DNA from: Streptomyces sp. NBC_00376 | GTDB taxonomy: Bacteria > Actinomycetota > Actinomycetes > Streptomycetales > Streptomycetaceae | Length of the DNA: 64,000 nucleotides | Reading direction: 5' to 3' | NCBI RefSeq assembly: GCF_036077095.1 | Contig: NZ_CP107960.1 | Coordinates: 4,340,001-4,404,000, forward strand | In this document: piece after piece, positions 27,898 through 37,337 of the stretch | Numbering within the stretch: the first letter of the stretch is position 1 | Layout: each line of letters opens with the position of its first letter | Program-made: the position numbers and the translations under genes | Notes under the pieces: generated by a model | The model's input: only the letters and a program-made list of their open reading frames with translations | Databases searched by the model: none | What the model was told of the DNA's origin: nothing

Positions 27898-28767
27898 ATG
27901 CCTAGCTCACTGCCCCGTCCGATCACCGAACTGCATGTCCGGCGCCTCACCCCGGGCGACCTGGTCGCCTGCGCCGATCTCAGCGAAGACCGTGGCTGGC
28001 CACGCGATGAGCACAGGTGGGGCCTGCTCCTCGCCGCCGGAACTGGCTACGGCGTGGATGACCCCGACGGCAAGGGCCTGATGGCCAGCTGCGTGGTGAC
28101 CTCGTACGGCACCGGGCTGGCAGCCATCGGCATGGTGCTCGTCGCGGAGCGGTATGCGCGGCAGGGAATCGCGCGGCAGCTGATGCACCATGTGATCGCC
28201 GAGTCCGGGGACATCCCGCTCAGCCTCTACGCGACGGCTGCGGGGCAACCGCTCTACGAACAGCTCGGCTTCTCGGTCGTGGGCCACTCCCAGCGGGTCG
28301 CCGGTTTCTTCCGGCCGACCGACGGCAGGCCCCCTGCTGTCTCCGTCCGCCCGGCCACGGCGGAGGACCTGCGAGCCATGGTCCTGCTGGACGCGGATGT
28401 CTTCGGCGCCGACCGGACCCATGTCCTCGCCCGGCTCCCCGCGTACGCCGACCACATCCGGGTCGCGGAGGACGGGGGGCGTCTCATCGGTTACGCGGCG
28501 GTCTGGCCCAGCGACCGGACCCATGCGATCGGCCCGTTGGTCGCGCGCGACACCGCCACGGCTGAGACCCTTGTCGCCTCGCTCGCGGAGGCGACGGATC
28601 TGCCGCTGCGCGCGGACATCGACACGCGCCATACCCAGCTGCTCGACTGGTTCGAGGAGCACGGTCTGCGGCCCGGCTCCACGACGGCGGTGATGACACA
28701 TGGAGCCGCGGATGTGCCGGGCGACTGGACCCGTCGCTACGCCCCGCTGACCGTTGCCATGGGCTGA
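27898..28767 (+). CDS. GNAT-family N-acetyltransferase (two-domain)
   Basis: 289 aa. The first GNAT fold covers residues about 13-140, with the acetyl-CoA pyrophosphate loop in RYARQGIARQLM and the LYEQLGF strand. The second half resembles the GNAT-like C-terminal domain common in such fusions (Acetyltransf_18 type). Substrate unknown. It starts 5 bp after the preceding membrane-protein stop and is probably co-transcribed with it. Confidence 0.85.
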   Translation: MPSSLPRPITELHVRRLTPGDLVACADLSEDRGWPRDEHRWGLLLAAGTGYGVDDPDGKGLMASCVVTSYGTGLAAIGMVLVAERYARQGIARQLMHHVIAESGDIPLSLYATAAGQPLYEQLGFSVVGHSQRVAGFFRPTDGRPPAVSVRPATAEDLRAMVLLDADVFGADRTHVLARLPAYADHIRVAEDGGRLIGYAAVWPSDRTHAIGPLVARDTATAETLVASLAEATDLPLRADIDTRHTQLLDWFEEHGLRPGSTTAVMTHGAADVPGDWTRRYAPLTVAMG

Positions 28768-28782
28768 CCGCCGACGCCCGCA

Positions 28783-28812
28783 CGGCCCGGAGCCGCCATC
28801 GGCTGCGGGCCG
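28783..28812 (+). terminator. Terminator after the two-domain acetyltransferase
   Basis: Near-perfect 13-bp stem (28783-28795 with 28800-28812, one internal mismatch) and a 4-base loop, 16 bp after the stop. Confidence 0.65.
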
Positions 28813-28985
28813 GTGGAACACTTCGGACGAGCGACTGCACGACGGCCGTCGCAAAGCCGTGATCCTGGTCGCCGCGGCATCTGCGCCATGTCACGGAAGC
28901 CGGCCTGGCCGGTCGCGTGGGTCCGGCCTGCCCGGGACGGACCGACGCCGTGCGCCGCCCGGCCGGGCTGCGTACCCTGCCGATC

Positions 28986-29438
28986 ATGAGCGATCTGGAG
29001 ATACGCCCCGCCGCCCTCGCCGACATCCAGGCGATCGTGGCCATGCTCGCCGACGATCCGCTGGGTGCCCGGCGTGAGTCGCCGGACGACCTCGCCCCGT
29101 ACCGCGCCGCGTTCCAACGGCTCGCGGACGATCCGAACCAGCACCTGGTGGTCGCCGTACGCGAAGGCCGCGTCGTCGGAACCCTGCAACTGACCGTGAT
29201 TCCCGGGCTTTCCCGGCGCGGCTCGACCCGCTCGGTCATCGAGGGCGTACGCATCCACGCCGACGAGCGCGGCAGCGGCCTCGGCACCCTGTTGATCGAG
29301 TGGGCCGTGGACGAATCGCGGCGGCAGGACTGCCAGTTGGTCCAGCTGACGTCGGATGCGACCCGGACCGATGCCCATCGCTTCTACGAGCGGCTCGGAT
29401 TCACCGCCAGCCATGTGGGCTTCAAGCTCGCACTCTGA
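28986..29438 (+). CDS. GNAT-family N-acetyltransferase
   Basis: 150 aa single-domain GNAT. Motif A is EGVRIHADERGSGLGTLLIEW (Q/RxxGxG/A as RGSGLG) and the C-terminal strand is HRFYERLGFTASHVGFKL. ATG 28986 is chosen since it gives MSDLEIRPA, the standard first strand of the fold; upstream in-frame starts add an unrelated Arg/Pro-rich stretch. Substrate unknown. The next gene starts 32 bp later. Confidence 0.88.
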   Translation: MSDLEIRPAALADIQAIVAMLADDPLGARRESPDDLAPYRAAFQRLADDPNQHLVVAVREGRVVGTLQLTVIPGLSRRGSTRSVIEGVRIHADERGSGLGTLLIEWAVDESRRQDCQLVQLTSDATRTDAHRFYERLGFTASHVGFKLAL

Positions 29439-29470
29439 TCGCGCTTCGGAATCCGGGAGAGGGGTCGTCC

Positions 29471-30634
29471 ATGCACCGCATCAGTGACGAACAGCGCAGG
29501 ATCAGGCTCGGACGACGTCATCTCCTGGCCCCGTCGGTACGGACCGCCTCCCCGGTCTCCGTGGCCGACGCGCTCGTCGCACTGCACGCCACCGACGCCG
29601 CCACCGTCTTCCTCTCGGCGTGTGCCCGCATGACCGAGGCGGACGTCGCCCCGGTGGAAGAGGCTCTCTACGGGGAGGTCTCGCTGGTCCGGCAACTCTC
29701 CATGCGGAACACCCTCTTCGTCGTGTCGCGGGATCTCGCCCCCTGTGTCGACGCGTCGAACGCGCGGACCGTGGCTGCCAAGGAGCGCCGGGCCTTCCTC
29801 AAACACTTGGCGGACGACGGCAACGGCCTGGACGAGTGCTGGCTCGCCGACGCGGAACGGCAGACACTCGCCGCTCTGGCCGACCGCGGCACCGCGACCG
29901 GCACCGAGCTCTCCGCCGCCGTGGCTGCTCTGCGTACAAAGATCACCCTCTTCCCCGGCAAGAGGGCCGAGACCGTGCAGGGCGTCGCCTCCCGGGTCAT
30001 CCGGATCCTGGCCGCCGAGAACCGCATCCGCCGGGACCGGCCACGCGGTTCCTGGACCTCCAGCCAGTTCCGCTGGACGACGTCCGAGCCCTGGCCGTTC
30101 GAGGAGCCCGCTCAGGCGCAGGCCGAGCTGGCCCGGCGCTGGCTCCGTTCCTACGGCCCGGCGACCGAAGCCGACCTCAAGTGGTGGACGGGCTGGGGAG
30201 TGGGCCAGGTCCGTAGGGCACTCGCGGCCGTCGGGGCCGAGCCGGTCCGGCTCGACGGCGGCGCCACGGGGTGGGTACTGCCAGAGGACATGGCACCGGA
30301 ACCCGCTCCGGAACCCTGGGCGGCGCTGCTTCCGGCCCTTGACCCCAGCGCCATGGGGTGGGCCGATCGTGGCTTCCATCTCCCGGCCGGGCATCGGGAG
30401 GCCCTCTTCGACCGGTCCGGCAACATCGGCCCGACCGTGTGGTGGAACGGCCGGATCGTGGGCGGCTGGGCCCAGCGAGCCGATGGTGAGCCGGTCTGGC
30501 GGCTGCTGTCCGACACGGGCCGGGATGCCTCCGCCGCGATTGAGGCAGAAGCATCCCGGTTCTCGCAATGGGTGGGCCAGGCACGGATCACTCCGCGCTT
30601 CCGCACCCCGCTGGAACGGGAGTTGACGGCCTGA
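29471..30634 (+). CDS. Winged-helix DNA-binding protein (HTH_42/AlkZ-like)
   Basis: 387 aa. The N-terminal RRHLLAPSVRTASPVSVADALVALHATDAATVFLSA and the later RWWLRSYGPAT/WWTG pattern are those of the winged-helix family that includes the interstrand-crosslink glycosylase AlkZ and its many uncharacterised relatives. Whether this one is a glycosylase is not shown; AlkZ's catalytic QxQ motif is not obvious. It starts 32 bp after the GNAT gene and ends 22 bp before a parS site. Confidence 0.82.
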   Translation: MHRISDEQRRIRLGRRHLLAPSVRTASPVSVADALVALHATDAATVFLSACARMTEADVAPVEEALYGEVSLVRQLSMRNTLFVVSRDLAPCVDASNARTVAAKERRAFLKHLADDGNGLDECWLADAERQTLAALADRGTATGTELSAAVAALRTKITLFPGKRAETVQGVASRVIRILAAENRIRRDRPRGSWTSSQFRWTTSEPWPFEEPAQAQAELARRWLRSYGPATEADLKWWTGWGVGQVRRALAAVGAEPVRLDGGATGWVLPEDMAPEPAPEPWAALLPALDPSAMGWADRGFHLPAGHREALFDRSGNIGPTVWWNGRIVGGWAQRADGEPVWRLLSDTGRDASAAIEAEASRFSQWVGQARITPRFRTPLERELTA

Positions 30635-30655
30635 GCCGGCCCACTCCCTCCCGCT

Positions 30656-30669
30656 GTTTCACGTGAAAC
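30656..30669. other. parS site between convergent genes
   Basis: Perfect GTTTCACGTGAAAC in the 42-bp gap between the winged-helix gene and the serine-hydrolase gene, both of which end here. Confidence 0.9.
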
Positions 30670-30676
30670 GTGACGC

Positions 30677-32059
30677 TCAGCCTTCCAGGCCCCGCCATCC
30701 GCCCTCGTCCACTCCACCGGGAACGGCTGCCGCAGGGTCGTACGGCTCCCGCGTGAAGACGAACGACCCCAGATCGAGGTGGTTCACACTGCCGTCGCTG
30801 TTACGGACCACGCGCAGCGTCTCCCCCGCGTAGTAGCCATCGAGACCGATCCAGGTGCCATCGGGCTGTGCGGTGAACCTGGCGCCACGACCGGCGCCCT
30901 GCAGGGGTCCAAGCTCCAGCCCGCCGTCCGCGGCCATCCGCAGGACGTTCGAGCGCGTGCCCCAGTACCAGGGACCGGTCAGCGCCAGCAGTTCGGCATC
31001 CGCCTCCGGCAACGGGCGCCAGGGCTCCGGAATACGGGGCTCGGACTCGGCCACGATGTCCACGAGGTCGGCTGCGACACCGCCGACCATCAGCCCCGCC
31101 GTCGTGTTGGTGAGCGCTACGGCCGCCACATCGTCCTCGACGCTGATCCACAGGGCAGCCAGGAATCCGGGCAGCGAGCCCGTATGACCGATGAGGGTGC
31201 GGCTGCCGCTCCGCACCACCTGAAGACCCAGACCGTAGTTGACCTGCCACTCACCGGGCTCGGCCGGTGCGGACGGTACGCGCATCTGCTTCACGGAGGT
31301 GGCACGGAGCACCCTGTCGTCCCCCTCGGCCAGGAAGGCCGCGAAGCGCAGGAGGTCATCGGTCGTGGACCAGAGCTGGCCGGCCGGGGCCATCAGCCCG
31401 AGATCCTCCGCCGGTTCGGGCAGCATGACGTCGGCCCAGGGATGCACGGCCCAGCCGCCCGCGTGTGGCGACTGCGGGTGGGGGCCGGTGCGGTGCATGG
31501 AGAGCGGCTCCAGGATCTCGCGCCGCAGCACCTCCGCCCAGCTCGCCCCGCGCACCTTCTCGACCAGCGCACCCAGCAGTGTGTAGCCAGGGTTCGAGTA
31601 GTGGTGACGTTGACCCGGGCTGTGCATCCGGGTCTGCTCGCCGAGCACATCGGCCAACTCGGGCCGCAGCGTGCCCGGGGTCCTCTCCCACCAGGGCGCG
31701 GGCGCCTCGGCACCGAGTCCCGCACTGTGCCCCAGCAATTGATGGATCGTTACGTCGCCGACGCCGGTGCCGGGCAGATGCTTCTCCAGCGGATCCTCCA
31801 GGTCCAGGAGGCCCTCGTCGCGCAGGCGCAGCACCAGCACCGCGGTGAAGGTCTTGGTGAGGGAGCCGATCCTGAACTGCGTGTCGCCGTCGGGGGCGTG
31901 GCCGTCCACACAACTGCGGGCACCGCTCCAGACGGTCCGCCCCTGCCTCCGCACCGCGGCGACGAGAGAGGGCGCCCGGCCCTCCGACTGAGCGGTGGCG
32001 ATGCGGTGCAGGAGGGCACGCTGTGTCCCCGGTAGCAACTGTTCGGGTGAGTAGGTCAT
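30677..32059 (-). CDS. Serine hydrolase of the beta-lactamase/class C PBP family
   Basis: 460 aa. Ser-x-x-Lys is in IGSLTKTF, the Tyr-x-Asn equivalent is HYSNPGY, and the third motif is IGHTGSLPG. These define the class C beta-lactamase/DD-peptidase/esterase fold. The last about 110 residues form a beta-rich extra domain often seen in such proteins. No signal peptide, so it is likely cytosolic. The reaction (amide or ester hydrolysis) is not predictable. ATG 32059 is chosen over 32101; neither has a strong ribosome site. Confidence 0.85.
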   Translation of the reverse strand: MTYSPEQLLPGTQRALLHRIATAQSEGRAPSLVAAVRRQGRTVWSGARSCVDGHAPDGDTQFRIGSLTKTFTAVLVLRLRDEGLLDLEDPLEKHLPGTGVGDVTIHQLLGHSAGLGAEAPAPWWERTPGTLRPELADVLGEQTRMHSPGQRHHYSNPGYTLLGALVEKVRGASWAEVLRREILEPLSMHRTGPHPQSPHAGGWAVHPWADVMLPEPAEDLGLMAPAGQLWSTTDDLLRFAAFLAEGDDRVLRATSVKQMRVPSAPAEPGEWQVNYGLGLQVVRSGSRTLIGHTGSLPGFLAALWISVEDDVAAVALTNTTAGLMVGGVAADLVDIVAESEPRIPEPWRPLPEADAELLALTGPWYWGTRSNVLRMAADGGLELGPLQGAGRGARFTAQPDGTWIGLDGYYAGETLRVVRNSDGSVNHLDLGSFVFTREPYDPAAAVPGGVDEGGWRGLEG

Positions 32060-32154
32060 GCTCAAACAACTACCCGCAGAACCAAGCGGTGGCGAGCCCA
32101 TTTACCGGCACCCGGACCGCGCCGGACCGCGCCCGGGGCCTCCGACGGCGCCGG

Positions 32155-33633
32155 TCAGGTCTGTGCCATGTCCACGAAGCGCGAGTAGTGGCCCTGGAAG
32201 GCCACTGTGATCGTTGCCGTCGGACCGTTACGGTGCTTGGCCACGATCAGGTCGGCCTCACCGGCGCGGGGGGACTCCTTCTCGTACGCGTCCTCGCGGT
32301 GCAGCAGGATCACCATGTCGGCGTCCTGCTCGATGGATCCGGATTCACGCAGGTCGGAGACCATCGGCTTCTTGTCGGTGCGCTGTTCGGGACCACGGTT
32401 CAGCTGGGAGAGCGCGATGACCGGAAGCTGAAGCTCCTTGGCAAGCAGCTTGAGGTTTCGGGACATGTCCGAAACTTCCTGCTGGCGGCTCTCGGCACGC
32501 TTGGAGCCGCCGGACTGCATCAGCTGCAGATAGTCGATGACCACGAGCTTGAGGTCGTTGCGCTGCTTGAGACGGCGGCACTTGGCCCGGATCTCCATCA
32601 TGGAGAGGTTCGGGGAGTCGTCGATGTAGAGCGGGGCGGCCGAGACATCGGGCATCCGGCGGGCCAGCCGCGTCCAGTCCTCGTCGGTCATGGTGCCGGA
32701 ACGCATGTGGTGCAGCGCCACCCGGGCCTCGGCGGAGAGCAGACGCATCGCGATCTCGTTGCGTCCCATTTCGAGGGAGAAGATCACGCTGGGCAGATTG
32801 CTCTTGATCGAACAAGCCCGTGCGAAGTCGAGGGCCAGCGTGGACTTACCCATGGCGGGACGGGCCGCGATGACGACCATCTGCCCCGGGTGCAGACCGT
32901 TCGTCAGGGCATCGAGGTCGGTGAAACCGGTCGGCACACCGGTCATCTCGCCGCTGCGCGAACCGATCGCCTCGATCTCGTCGAGCGCGCCCTCCATGAT
33001 GTCGCCGAGCGGCAGATAGTCCTCGCTGGTGCGTTGCTCGGTGACCGCGTAGATCTCGGCCTGCGCGGAGTTCACGATGTCATCGACATCGCCGTCCGCC
33101 GCGTATCCCATCTGCGTGATCTTCGTGCCGGCTTCGACGAGCCGCCTCAGGACCGCCCGCTCATGGACGATCTCCGCGTAGTACGAAGCGTTGGCCGCGG
33201 TCGGCACGGACTGGACGAGGGTGTGCAGATACGGCGCCCCGCCCACCTTGGTGATCTCGCCGCGCTTGACCAGCTCGGCCGCCACCGTGATCGGGTCGGC
33301 CGGCTCGCCCTTCGCGTAGAGGTCGAGGATCGCCTGGTAGACGGTCTCGTGCGCGGGCCGGTAGAAGTCGTGGCCCTTGATGATCTCCACGACATCGGCG
33401 ATGGCATCCTTGGACAGGAGCATGCCACCGAGGACCGACTGCTCGGCATCGAGGTCCTGGGGCGGAACCCGCTCGAAACCGGGTGAGCCACCCTCCCAGC
33501 CGCCGCTCTCCCTGCCGCGTTCGTGCTGCTCGCCGCGGTCCCTGCCTTCACCGCGGCGCTGCCGGGAAACGGGCAGACGGTCGCTGGGACCGGTCTCGGC
33601 CCAGGGGTCGTCCAAAGGCTCGGGAATGCTCAC
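32155..33633 (-). CDS. dnaB: Replicative DNA helicase DnaB
   Basis: 492 aa hexameric 5'-3' helicase of the replisome. The N-terminal primase-interacting domain begins near residue 60 (PQDLDAEQSVLGGML). The RecA-like domain has Walker A ARPAMGKSTLALDFA, the DnaB signature SLEMGRNEIAMRLLSAEA, and Walker B VVIDYLQLM. No intein. The first 55 residues are charged and probably disordered. GTG 33633 is chosen because GGAGGAGG lies 7 bp before it. A cluster of DnaA boxes lies 180-270 bp upstream. Confidence 0.97.
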   Translation of the reverse strand: MSIPEPLDDPWAETGPSDRLPVSRQRRGEGRDRGEQHERGRESGGWEGGSPGFERVPPQDLDAEQSVLGGMLLSKDAIADVVEIIKGHDFYRPAHETVYQAILDLYAKGEPADPITVAAELVKRGEITKVGGAPYLHTLVQSVPTAANASYYAEIVHERAVLRRLVEAGTKITQMGYAADGDVDDIVNSAQAEIYAVTEQRTSEDYLPLGDIMEGALDEIEAIGSRSGEMTGVPTGFTDLDALTNGLHPGQMVVIAARPAMGKSTLALDFARACSIKSNLPSVIFSLEMGRNEIAMRLLSAEARVALHHMRSGTMTDEDWTRLARRMPDVSAAPLYIDDSPNLSMMEIRAKCRRLKQRNDLKLVVIDYLQLMQSGGSKRAESRQQEVSDMSRNLKLLAKELQLPVIALSQLNRGPEQRTDKKPMVSDLRESGSIEQDADMVILLHREDAYEKESPRAGEADLIVAKHRNGPTATITVAFQGHYSRFVDMAQT

Positions 33634-34092
33634 CGGGCCACCTCCTCCCGTCCGCTCCGCGGACCTCGCCATGCCACTCTTTCTTACGGCACAGCACCGA
33701 CAAACAAGACGCCCGACTCCGGTTCCGGCGCGTCGAGTTCTGAGTGGTTCCGAGTCCGGAACGGGGTGCGGGCGCCGGTCCACGGTAGGCCGCTCGGCAC
33801 CGTCAGCCAATCTGGTTATCCACAGGGCATGTGGACGACCGATCAGATGCTGTGGAGAACTCTGCGGAACCTGTGCACGGAGCGGGGGACAGCACTGTGG
33901 ACAAACTCATAGCACCCGCATCAACAGCGCCCTGACCTGGCGTTTCCCCATCCACGGCCTGTGGGGGAGAAAAACTTTCCGAGTCAGCACAAGATCACGA
34001 CAAACGGCACACAGGAGAACGCCGGGCGTGAGCAAATGTAAGGGATGCTATGCCATTGCATCCATTACCTGTGGAAGATTAGATTGGCCCCC
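33634..34092. other. 459-bp intergenic region between dnaB and the MATE gene
   Basis: It holds divergent promoters for dnaB and the MATE transporter and a cluster of DnaA boxes at 33816-33904. The segment 34020-34092 is relatively AT-rich. No ORF is credible. Confidence 0.7.
33816..33904. promoter_or_regulatory. DnaA-box cluster upstream of dnaB
   Basis: Four boxes: TTATCCACA at 33816-33824 (perfect E. coli consensus); TGTGGACGA at 33830-33838 and TGTGGAGAA at 33851-33859 (each one mismatch in the reverse complement); TGTGGACAA at 33896-33904 (reverse complement TTGTCCACA, the Streptomyces preferred box). Confidence 0.75.
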
Positions 34093-35430
34093 ATGATCCA
34101 GGCCCCGGCGTCCCCGCCGCCCAGTCGTCGACGGCACGACCGCGAGATCATCTCGCTCGCCGTTCCTGCCTTCGGCGCGCTCGTCGCCGAGCCGCTCTTC
34201 GTGATGGTCGACAGTGCCATCGTCGGCCATCTCGGCACCCCGCAGCTGGCCGGCCTGGCCGTCGCCGCCGCCCTGCTGACCACCGCCGTCAGCATCTTCG
34301 TCTTTCTCGCCTACGCCACCACCGCGGCAGTGGCACGACGGGTCGGAGCGGGCGATCTGGCCTCCGCGATCCGGCAGGGCATGGACGGCATCTGGCTGGC
34401 GGTCCTGCTGGGCGTCGCCGTCATCGCCATCGCTCTCCCCACGGCCCCCTGGCTGGTGGAGGTATTCGGCGCCTCCGACACGGCAGCCCCCTATGCGACC
34501 ACGTATCTGCGGATCTCCAGCCTCGGCATCCCGGCCATGCTCGTGGTGATGGCCGCGACCGGCGTTCTCCGCGGCCTGCAGGACACCAGAACCCCGCTCT
34601 ACGTCGCCATAGGAGGCTTCGCGGCCAACGGAGCCCTCAACGCGGGACTGGTCTACGGCGCCGGACTCGGGATCGCCGGATCGGCCTGGGGCACCGTGAT
34701 CGCACAGGTCGCGATGGCCGTCGCCTATCTGGTCGTGGTGGTACGGGGAGCCCGAAGGCACGGCGCCTCGCTGCGCCCCGACGCGGCAGGCATCAGGGCC
34801 AGCGCCCAGGCCGGCGTTCCACTGCTGGTCCGTACGCTGTCACTCCGTGCCGTACTGCTGATCGCCACCGCCGTCGCCGCCCGTCTCGGCGACACCGAGA
34901 TCGCCGCGCACCAGATCATCCTTTCCCTCTGGAGCCTGATGGCCTTCGCTCTCGACGCGATCGCCATTGCCGGTCAGGCGATCATCGGCCGCTACCTGGG
35001 AGCCGACGACACAAAGGGCGCACGCGAGGCATGCCGTCGCATGGTGCAGTGGGGCATCGTCTCCGGGGTGGTGTTCGGGGCATTGATCATCCTTGCCCGG
35101 CCGCTGTTCGTGCCCCTGTTCACCAGCGACCGGGCCGTGCAGGAAACCCTGCTCCCGGCGCTGCTGGTGGTAGCGCTGTCCCAGCCGATCGCGGGTGTGG
35201 TCTTCGTCCTGGACGGAGTACTGATGGGCGCCGGTGACGGGCGATACCTGGCGTGGGCCATGCTCGTCACGCTCGCGGTCTTCGCTCCGGTCGCCTTGCT
35301 GGTCCCGGTGATCGGGGGCGGCCTGACGGCGCTGTGGTGGGCGATGGCGCTGATGATGACCGTCCGCATGGTGACGCTCTGGCTGCGCACCCGCTCCGGC
35401 AAGTGGGTCGTCACCGGGGCCACCCGCTGA
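34093..35430 (+). CDS. MATE-family efflux transporter
   Basis: 445 aa with about twelve membrane helices in two homologous halves. The N-terminus REIISLAVPAFGALVAEPLFVMVDSAIVGHLG is the DinF-like MATE signature; the second half repeats it with IAAHQIILSLWSLMAF. The family exports drugs or metabolites using Na+ or H+. ATG 34093. It is divergent from dnaB and followed by a parS site. Confidence 0.92.
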   Translation: MIQAPASPPPSRRRHDREIISLAVPAFGALVAEPLFVMVDSAIVGHLGTPQLAGLAVAAALLTTAVSIFVFLAYATTAAVARRVGAGDLASAIRQGMDGIWLAVLLGVAVIAIALPTAPWLVEVFGASDTAAPYATTYLRISSLGIPAMLVVMAATGVLRGLQDTRTPLYVAIGGFAANGALNAGLVYGAGLGIAGSAWGTVIAQVAMAVAYLVVVVRGARRHGASLRPDAAGIRASAQAGVPLLVRTLSLRAVLLIATAVAARLGDTEIAAHQIILSLWSLMAFALDAIAIAGQAIIGRYLGADDTKGAREACRRMVQWGIVSGVVFGALIILARPLFVPLFTSDRAVQETLLPALLVVALSQPIAGVVFVLDGVLMGAGDGRYLAWAMLVTLAVFAPVALLVPVIGGGLTALWWAMALMMTVRMVTLWLRTRSGKWVVTGATR

Positions 35431-35448
35431 GCCACCGGCCATGGTCCC

Positions 35449-35462
35449 GTTTCACGTGAAAC
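35449..35462. other. parS site after the MATE gene
   Basis: Perfect GTTTCACGTGAAAC, 18 bp beyond the MATE stop. The following bases (35463-35530) are a run of loosely repeated ACCGNGA/GGCCGAA units. Confidence 0.9.
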
Positions 35463-35538
35463 CGTGAAACCGCGAGGTCGTGAGACCGCGAGACCGGGGA
35501 ACCGCCAGGCCGAAGGACCGAAAGGCCGAAAGCACGAC

Positions 35539-35570
35539 GAAGGGCCGCACCCCGGGGGGTGCGGCCCTTC
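35539..35570 (-). terminator. Terminator of the rpsF-ssb-rpsR-rplI operon
   Basis: Perfect 15-bp stem (35539-35553 with 35556-35570), 24 bp beyond the rplI stop, followed on the minus strand by a TCGTGCTTTC stretch. Confidence 0.85.
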
Positions 35571-35593
35571 AGCTGCTCAGGTGAGCTGTGCCC

Positions 35594-36040
35594 TTAGGCA
35601 GCAACGACCTCGACGCCGAGGTTCGCAGCGACCTCGGGGTGCAGACGCACGGACACCTGGTGTCCGCCGAGCGTCTTGATCGGCGAGCCGAGCTCGACGC
35701 GACGCTTGTCGACGTCGGGGCCACCGGCGGCCTTGATCGCCGAGGCGATGTCGGCCGGCGTCACGGAGCCGAAGAGACGGCCGGCGTCGCCGGAGCGAAC
35801 GGCCAGACGGACCTTCACGGCCTCGAGCTTGGCCTTGATCTCGTTGGCCTGCTCGATCGTGGCGATCTCGTGGATCTTGCGGGCGCGGCGGATCTGCGCC
35901 ACGTCCTTCTCGCCACCCTTGGTCCAGCGGATGGCAAAGCCACGCGGAACCAGGTAGTTACGGGCGTACCCGTCCTTGACGTCGACGACGTCGCCCGCAG
36001 CACCGAGGCCGGAGACCTCGTGGGTGAGGATGATCTTCAT
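35594..36040 (-). CDS. rplI: 50S ribosomal protein L9
   Basis: 148 aa. [36 protein letters not shown] is the complete N-terminal rRNA-binding domain. The long connecting helix and C-terminal domain end in [25 protein letters not shown]. Normal length. Last gene of the rpsF operon, 18 bp after rpsR. Confidence 0.98.
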   Translation of the reverse strand: MKIILTHEVSGLGAAGDVVDVKDGYARNYLVPRGFAIRWTKGGEKDVAQIRRARKIHEIATIEQANEIKAKLEAVKVRLAVRSGDAGRLFGSVTPADIASAIKAAGGPDVDKRRVELGSPIKTLGGHQVSVRLHPEVAANLGVEVVAA

Positions 36041-36058
36041 GATTCGGTCACCCTTCCC

Positions 36059-36295
36059 TTATCGCGCGGTGGACGTGTAGGGCAGCAGCGCCATCTCACG
36101 GCTGTTCTTGACTGCCGTGGCGACGTCACGCTGGTGCTGCGTGCAGTTGCCGGTGACGCGGCGGGCACGGATCTTGCCGCGGTCGGAAATGAACTTCCGC
36201 AGCATGTTCGTGTCCTTGTAGTCCACGTACTGGGTCTTGTCCTTGCAGAAAGCGCAGACCTTCTTCTTAGGCTTGCGCACAGGCGGCTTCGCCAT
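36059..36295 (-). CDS. rpsR: 30S ribosomal protein S18
   Basis: 78 aa. The N-terminal motif CAFCKD is present with only part of the ancestral Zn ligand set: [19 protein letters not shown]. This is a C+-like form (two Cys in CxxC). Streptomycetes usually also encode a Cys-less paralogue in a zinc-regulated cluster elsewhere. It pairs with S6 in the small subunit. 43 bp separate it from ssb. Confidence 0.97.
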   Translation of the reverse strand: MAKPPVRKPKKKVCAFCKDKTQYVDYKDTNMLRKFISDRGKIRARRVTGNCTQHQRDVATAVKNSREMALLPYTSTAR

Positions 36296-36338
36296 GGTGT
36301 TTCTCCTGTGTGATCAAGAAGTGGGGGTACGAGCTGCC

Positions 36339-36950
36339 CTAGAAGGGAGGCTCGTCCGAGTAGCCGCCGCCGGAGCCGCCGGAGCCGCCGGAGCTTCCGC
36401 CCCAGCCGCCTCCGCCGCCCTGCTGGCCCCCGCCCTGCTGGCCGCCGGAGGGCGCGCTCGTGGCCCACGGGTCGTCGGCGGGAGCGCCGCCACCACCCTG
36501 CTGGCCACCACCGGGACCGCCGCCCCAGTTGCCGCCGCCCTGCTGGCCGCCGCCGTATCCACCCTGGCCGCCCTGACCACCGCGACCGGTGGTCTTGGTG
36601 ACCTTGGCCGTGGCGTTCTTCAGGCTGGGGCCGACTTCCTCGACATCCAGCTCGTAGACCGTGCGCTTGACGCCCTCGCGGTCTTCGTACGACCGCTGCT
36701 TCAGCCGGCCCTGCACGACAACGCGCATGCCTCGCTGGAGCGACTCGGCGACGTTCTCCGCCGCCTGCCGCCAGACCGAGCAGGTGAGGAACAGGCCTTC
36801 GCCGTCCTTCCACTCATTGGTCTGCCGGTCGAAGATGCGGGGAGTGGACGCGACACGGAACTTCGCGACCGCCGCACCGGACGGGGTGAAGCGCAGCTCG
36901 GGGTCGTCGACGAGATTGCCGACGACCGTGATGACGGTCTCGCCTGCCAT
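36339..36950 (-). CDS. ssb: Single-stranded DNA-binding protein
   Basis: 203 aa. The OB fold covers residues 1-110 ([21 protein letters not shown], then [17 protein letters not shown]). A long Gly/Gln-rich linker follows and the conserved acidic tip DEPPF binds partner replication and repair proteins. It lies between rpsF and rpsR as in most bacteria, the arrangement of the essential SsbA. Confidence 0.98.
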   Translation of the reverse strand: MAGETVITVVGNLVDDPELRFTPSGAAVAKFRVASTPRIFDRQTNEWKDGEGLFLTCSVWRQAAENVAESLQRGMRVVVQGRLKQRSYEDREGVKRTVYELDVEEVGPSLKNATAKVTKTTGRGGQGGQGGYGGGQQGGGNWGGGPGGGQQGGGGAPADDPWATSAPSGGQQGGGQQGGGGGWGGSSGGSGGSGGGYSDEPPF

Positions 36951-37024
36951 GGATGAACCTCTCGGCGGGGATTGCTTCTGGCTGCTTGCTGCTACTCGAA
37001 CCCGATGACCACTGAGCTAGACGC

Positions 37025-37315
37025 TCAGTGGGACTCGGGACGGAGGACCTTGGTCCGGAGGACCGACTCGTTCAGGTTCATCTGGCGGTCGAGCTCCTTG
37101 ACGACCGCAGGCTCGGCCTGCAGGTCGATGACCGAGTAGATGCCCTCGGGCTTCTTCTTGATCTCGTAAGCGAGACGACGACGGCCCCAGGTGTCGACCT
37201 TCTCGACCTTTCCGTTGCCCTCACGGACGACGGAGAGGAAGTTCTCGATCAGCGGGGAGACAGCGCGCTCCTCGAGATCGGGGTCGAGGATGACCATCAC
37301 CTCGTAGTGACGCAT
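37025..37315 (-). CDS. rpsF: 30S ribosomal protein S6
   Basis: 96 aa. [27 protein letters not shown] and [23 protein letters not shown] are the complete S6 fold. ATG 37315 has AAAGGAGGT upstream. First gene of the operon; its leader carries a hairpin that may be the S6:S18 autoregulatory site. Confidence 0.98.
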   Translation of the reverse strand: MRHYEVMVILDPDLEERAVSPLIENFLSVVREGNGKVEKVDTWGRRRLAYEIKKKPEGIYSVIDLQAEPAVVKELDRQMNLNESVLRTKVLRPESH

Positions 37316-37337
37316 GTGGAACCCACCTCCTTTGGAC

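Noticed and set aside
36994..37027. Minus-strand sequence resembling fused D- and T-arms of a tRNA (TAGCTCAGTGG...GGGTTCGAGT) in the rpsF-ssb spacer
   Set aside because: There is no room for an anticodon arm, and the region is better explained by the simple CACTGAG/CTCAGTG hairpin (37010-37030) at the rpsF stop.
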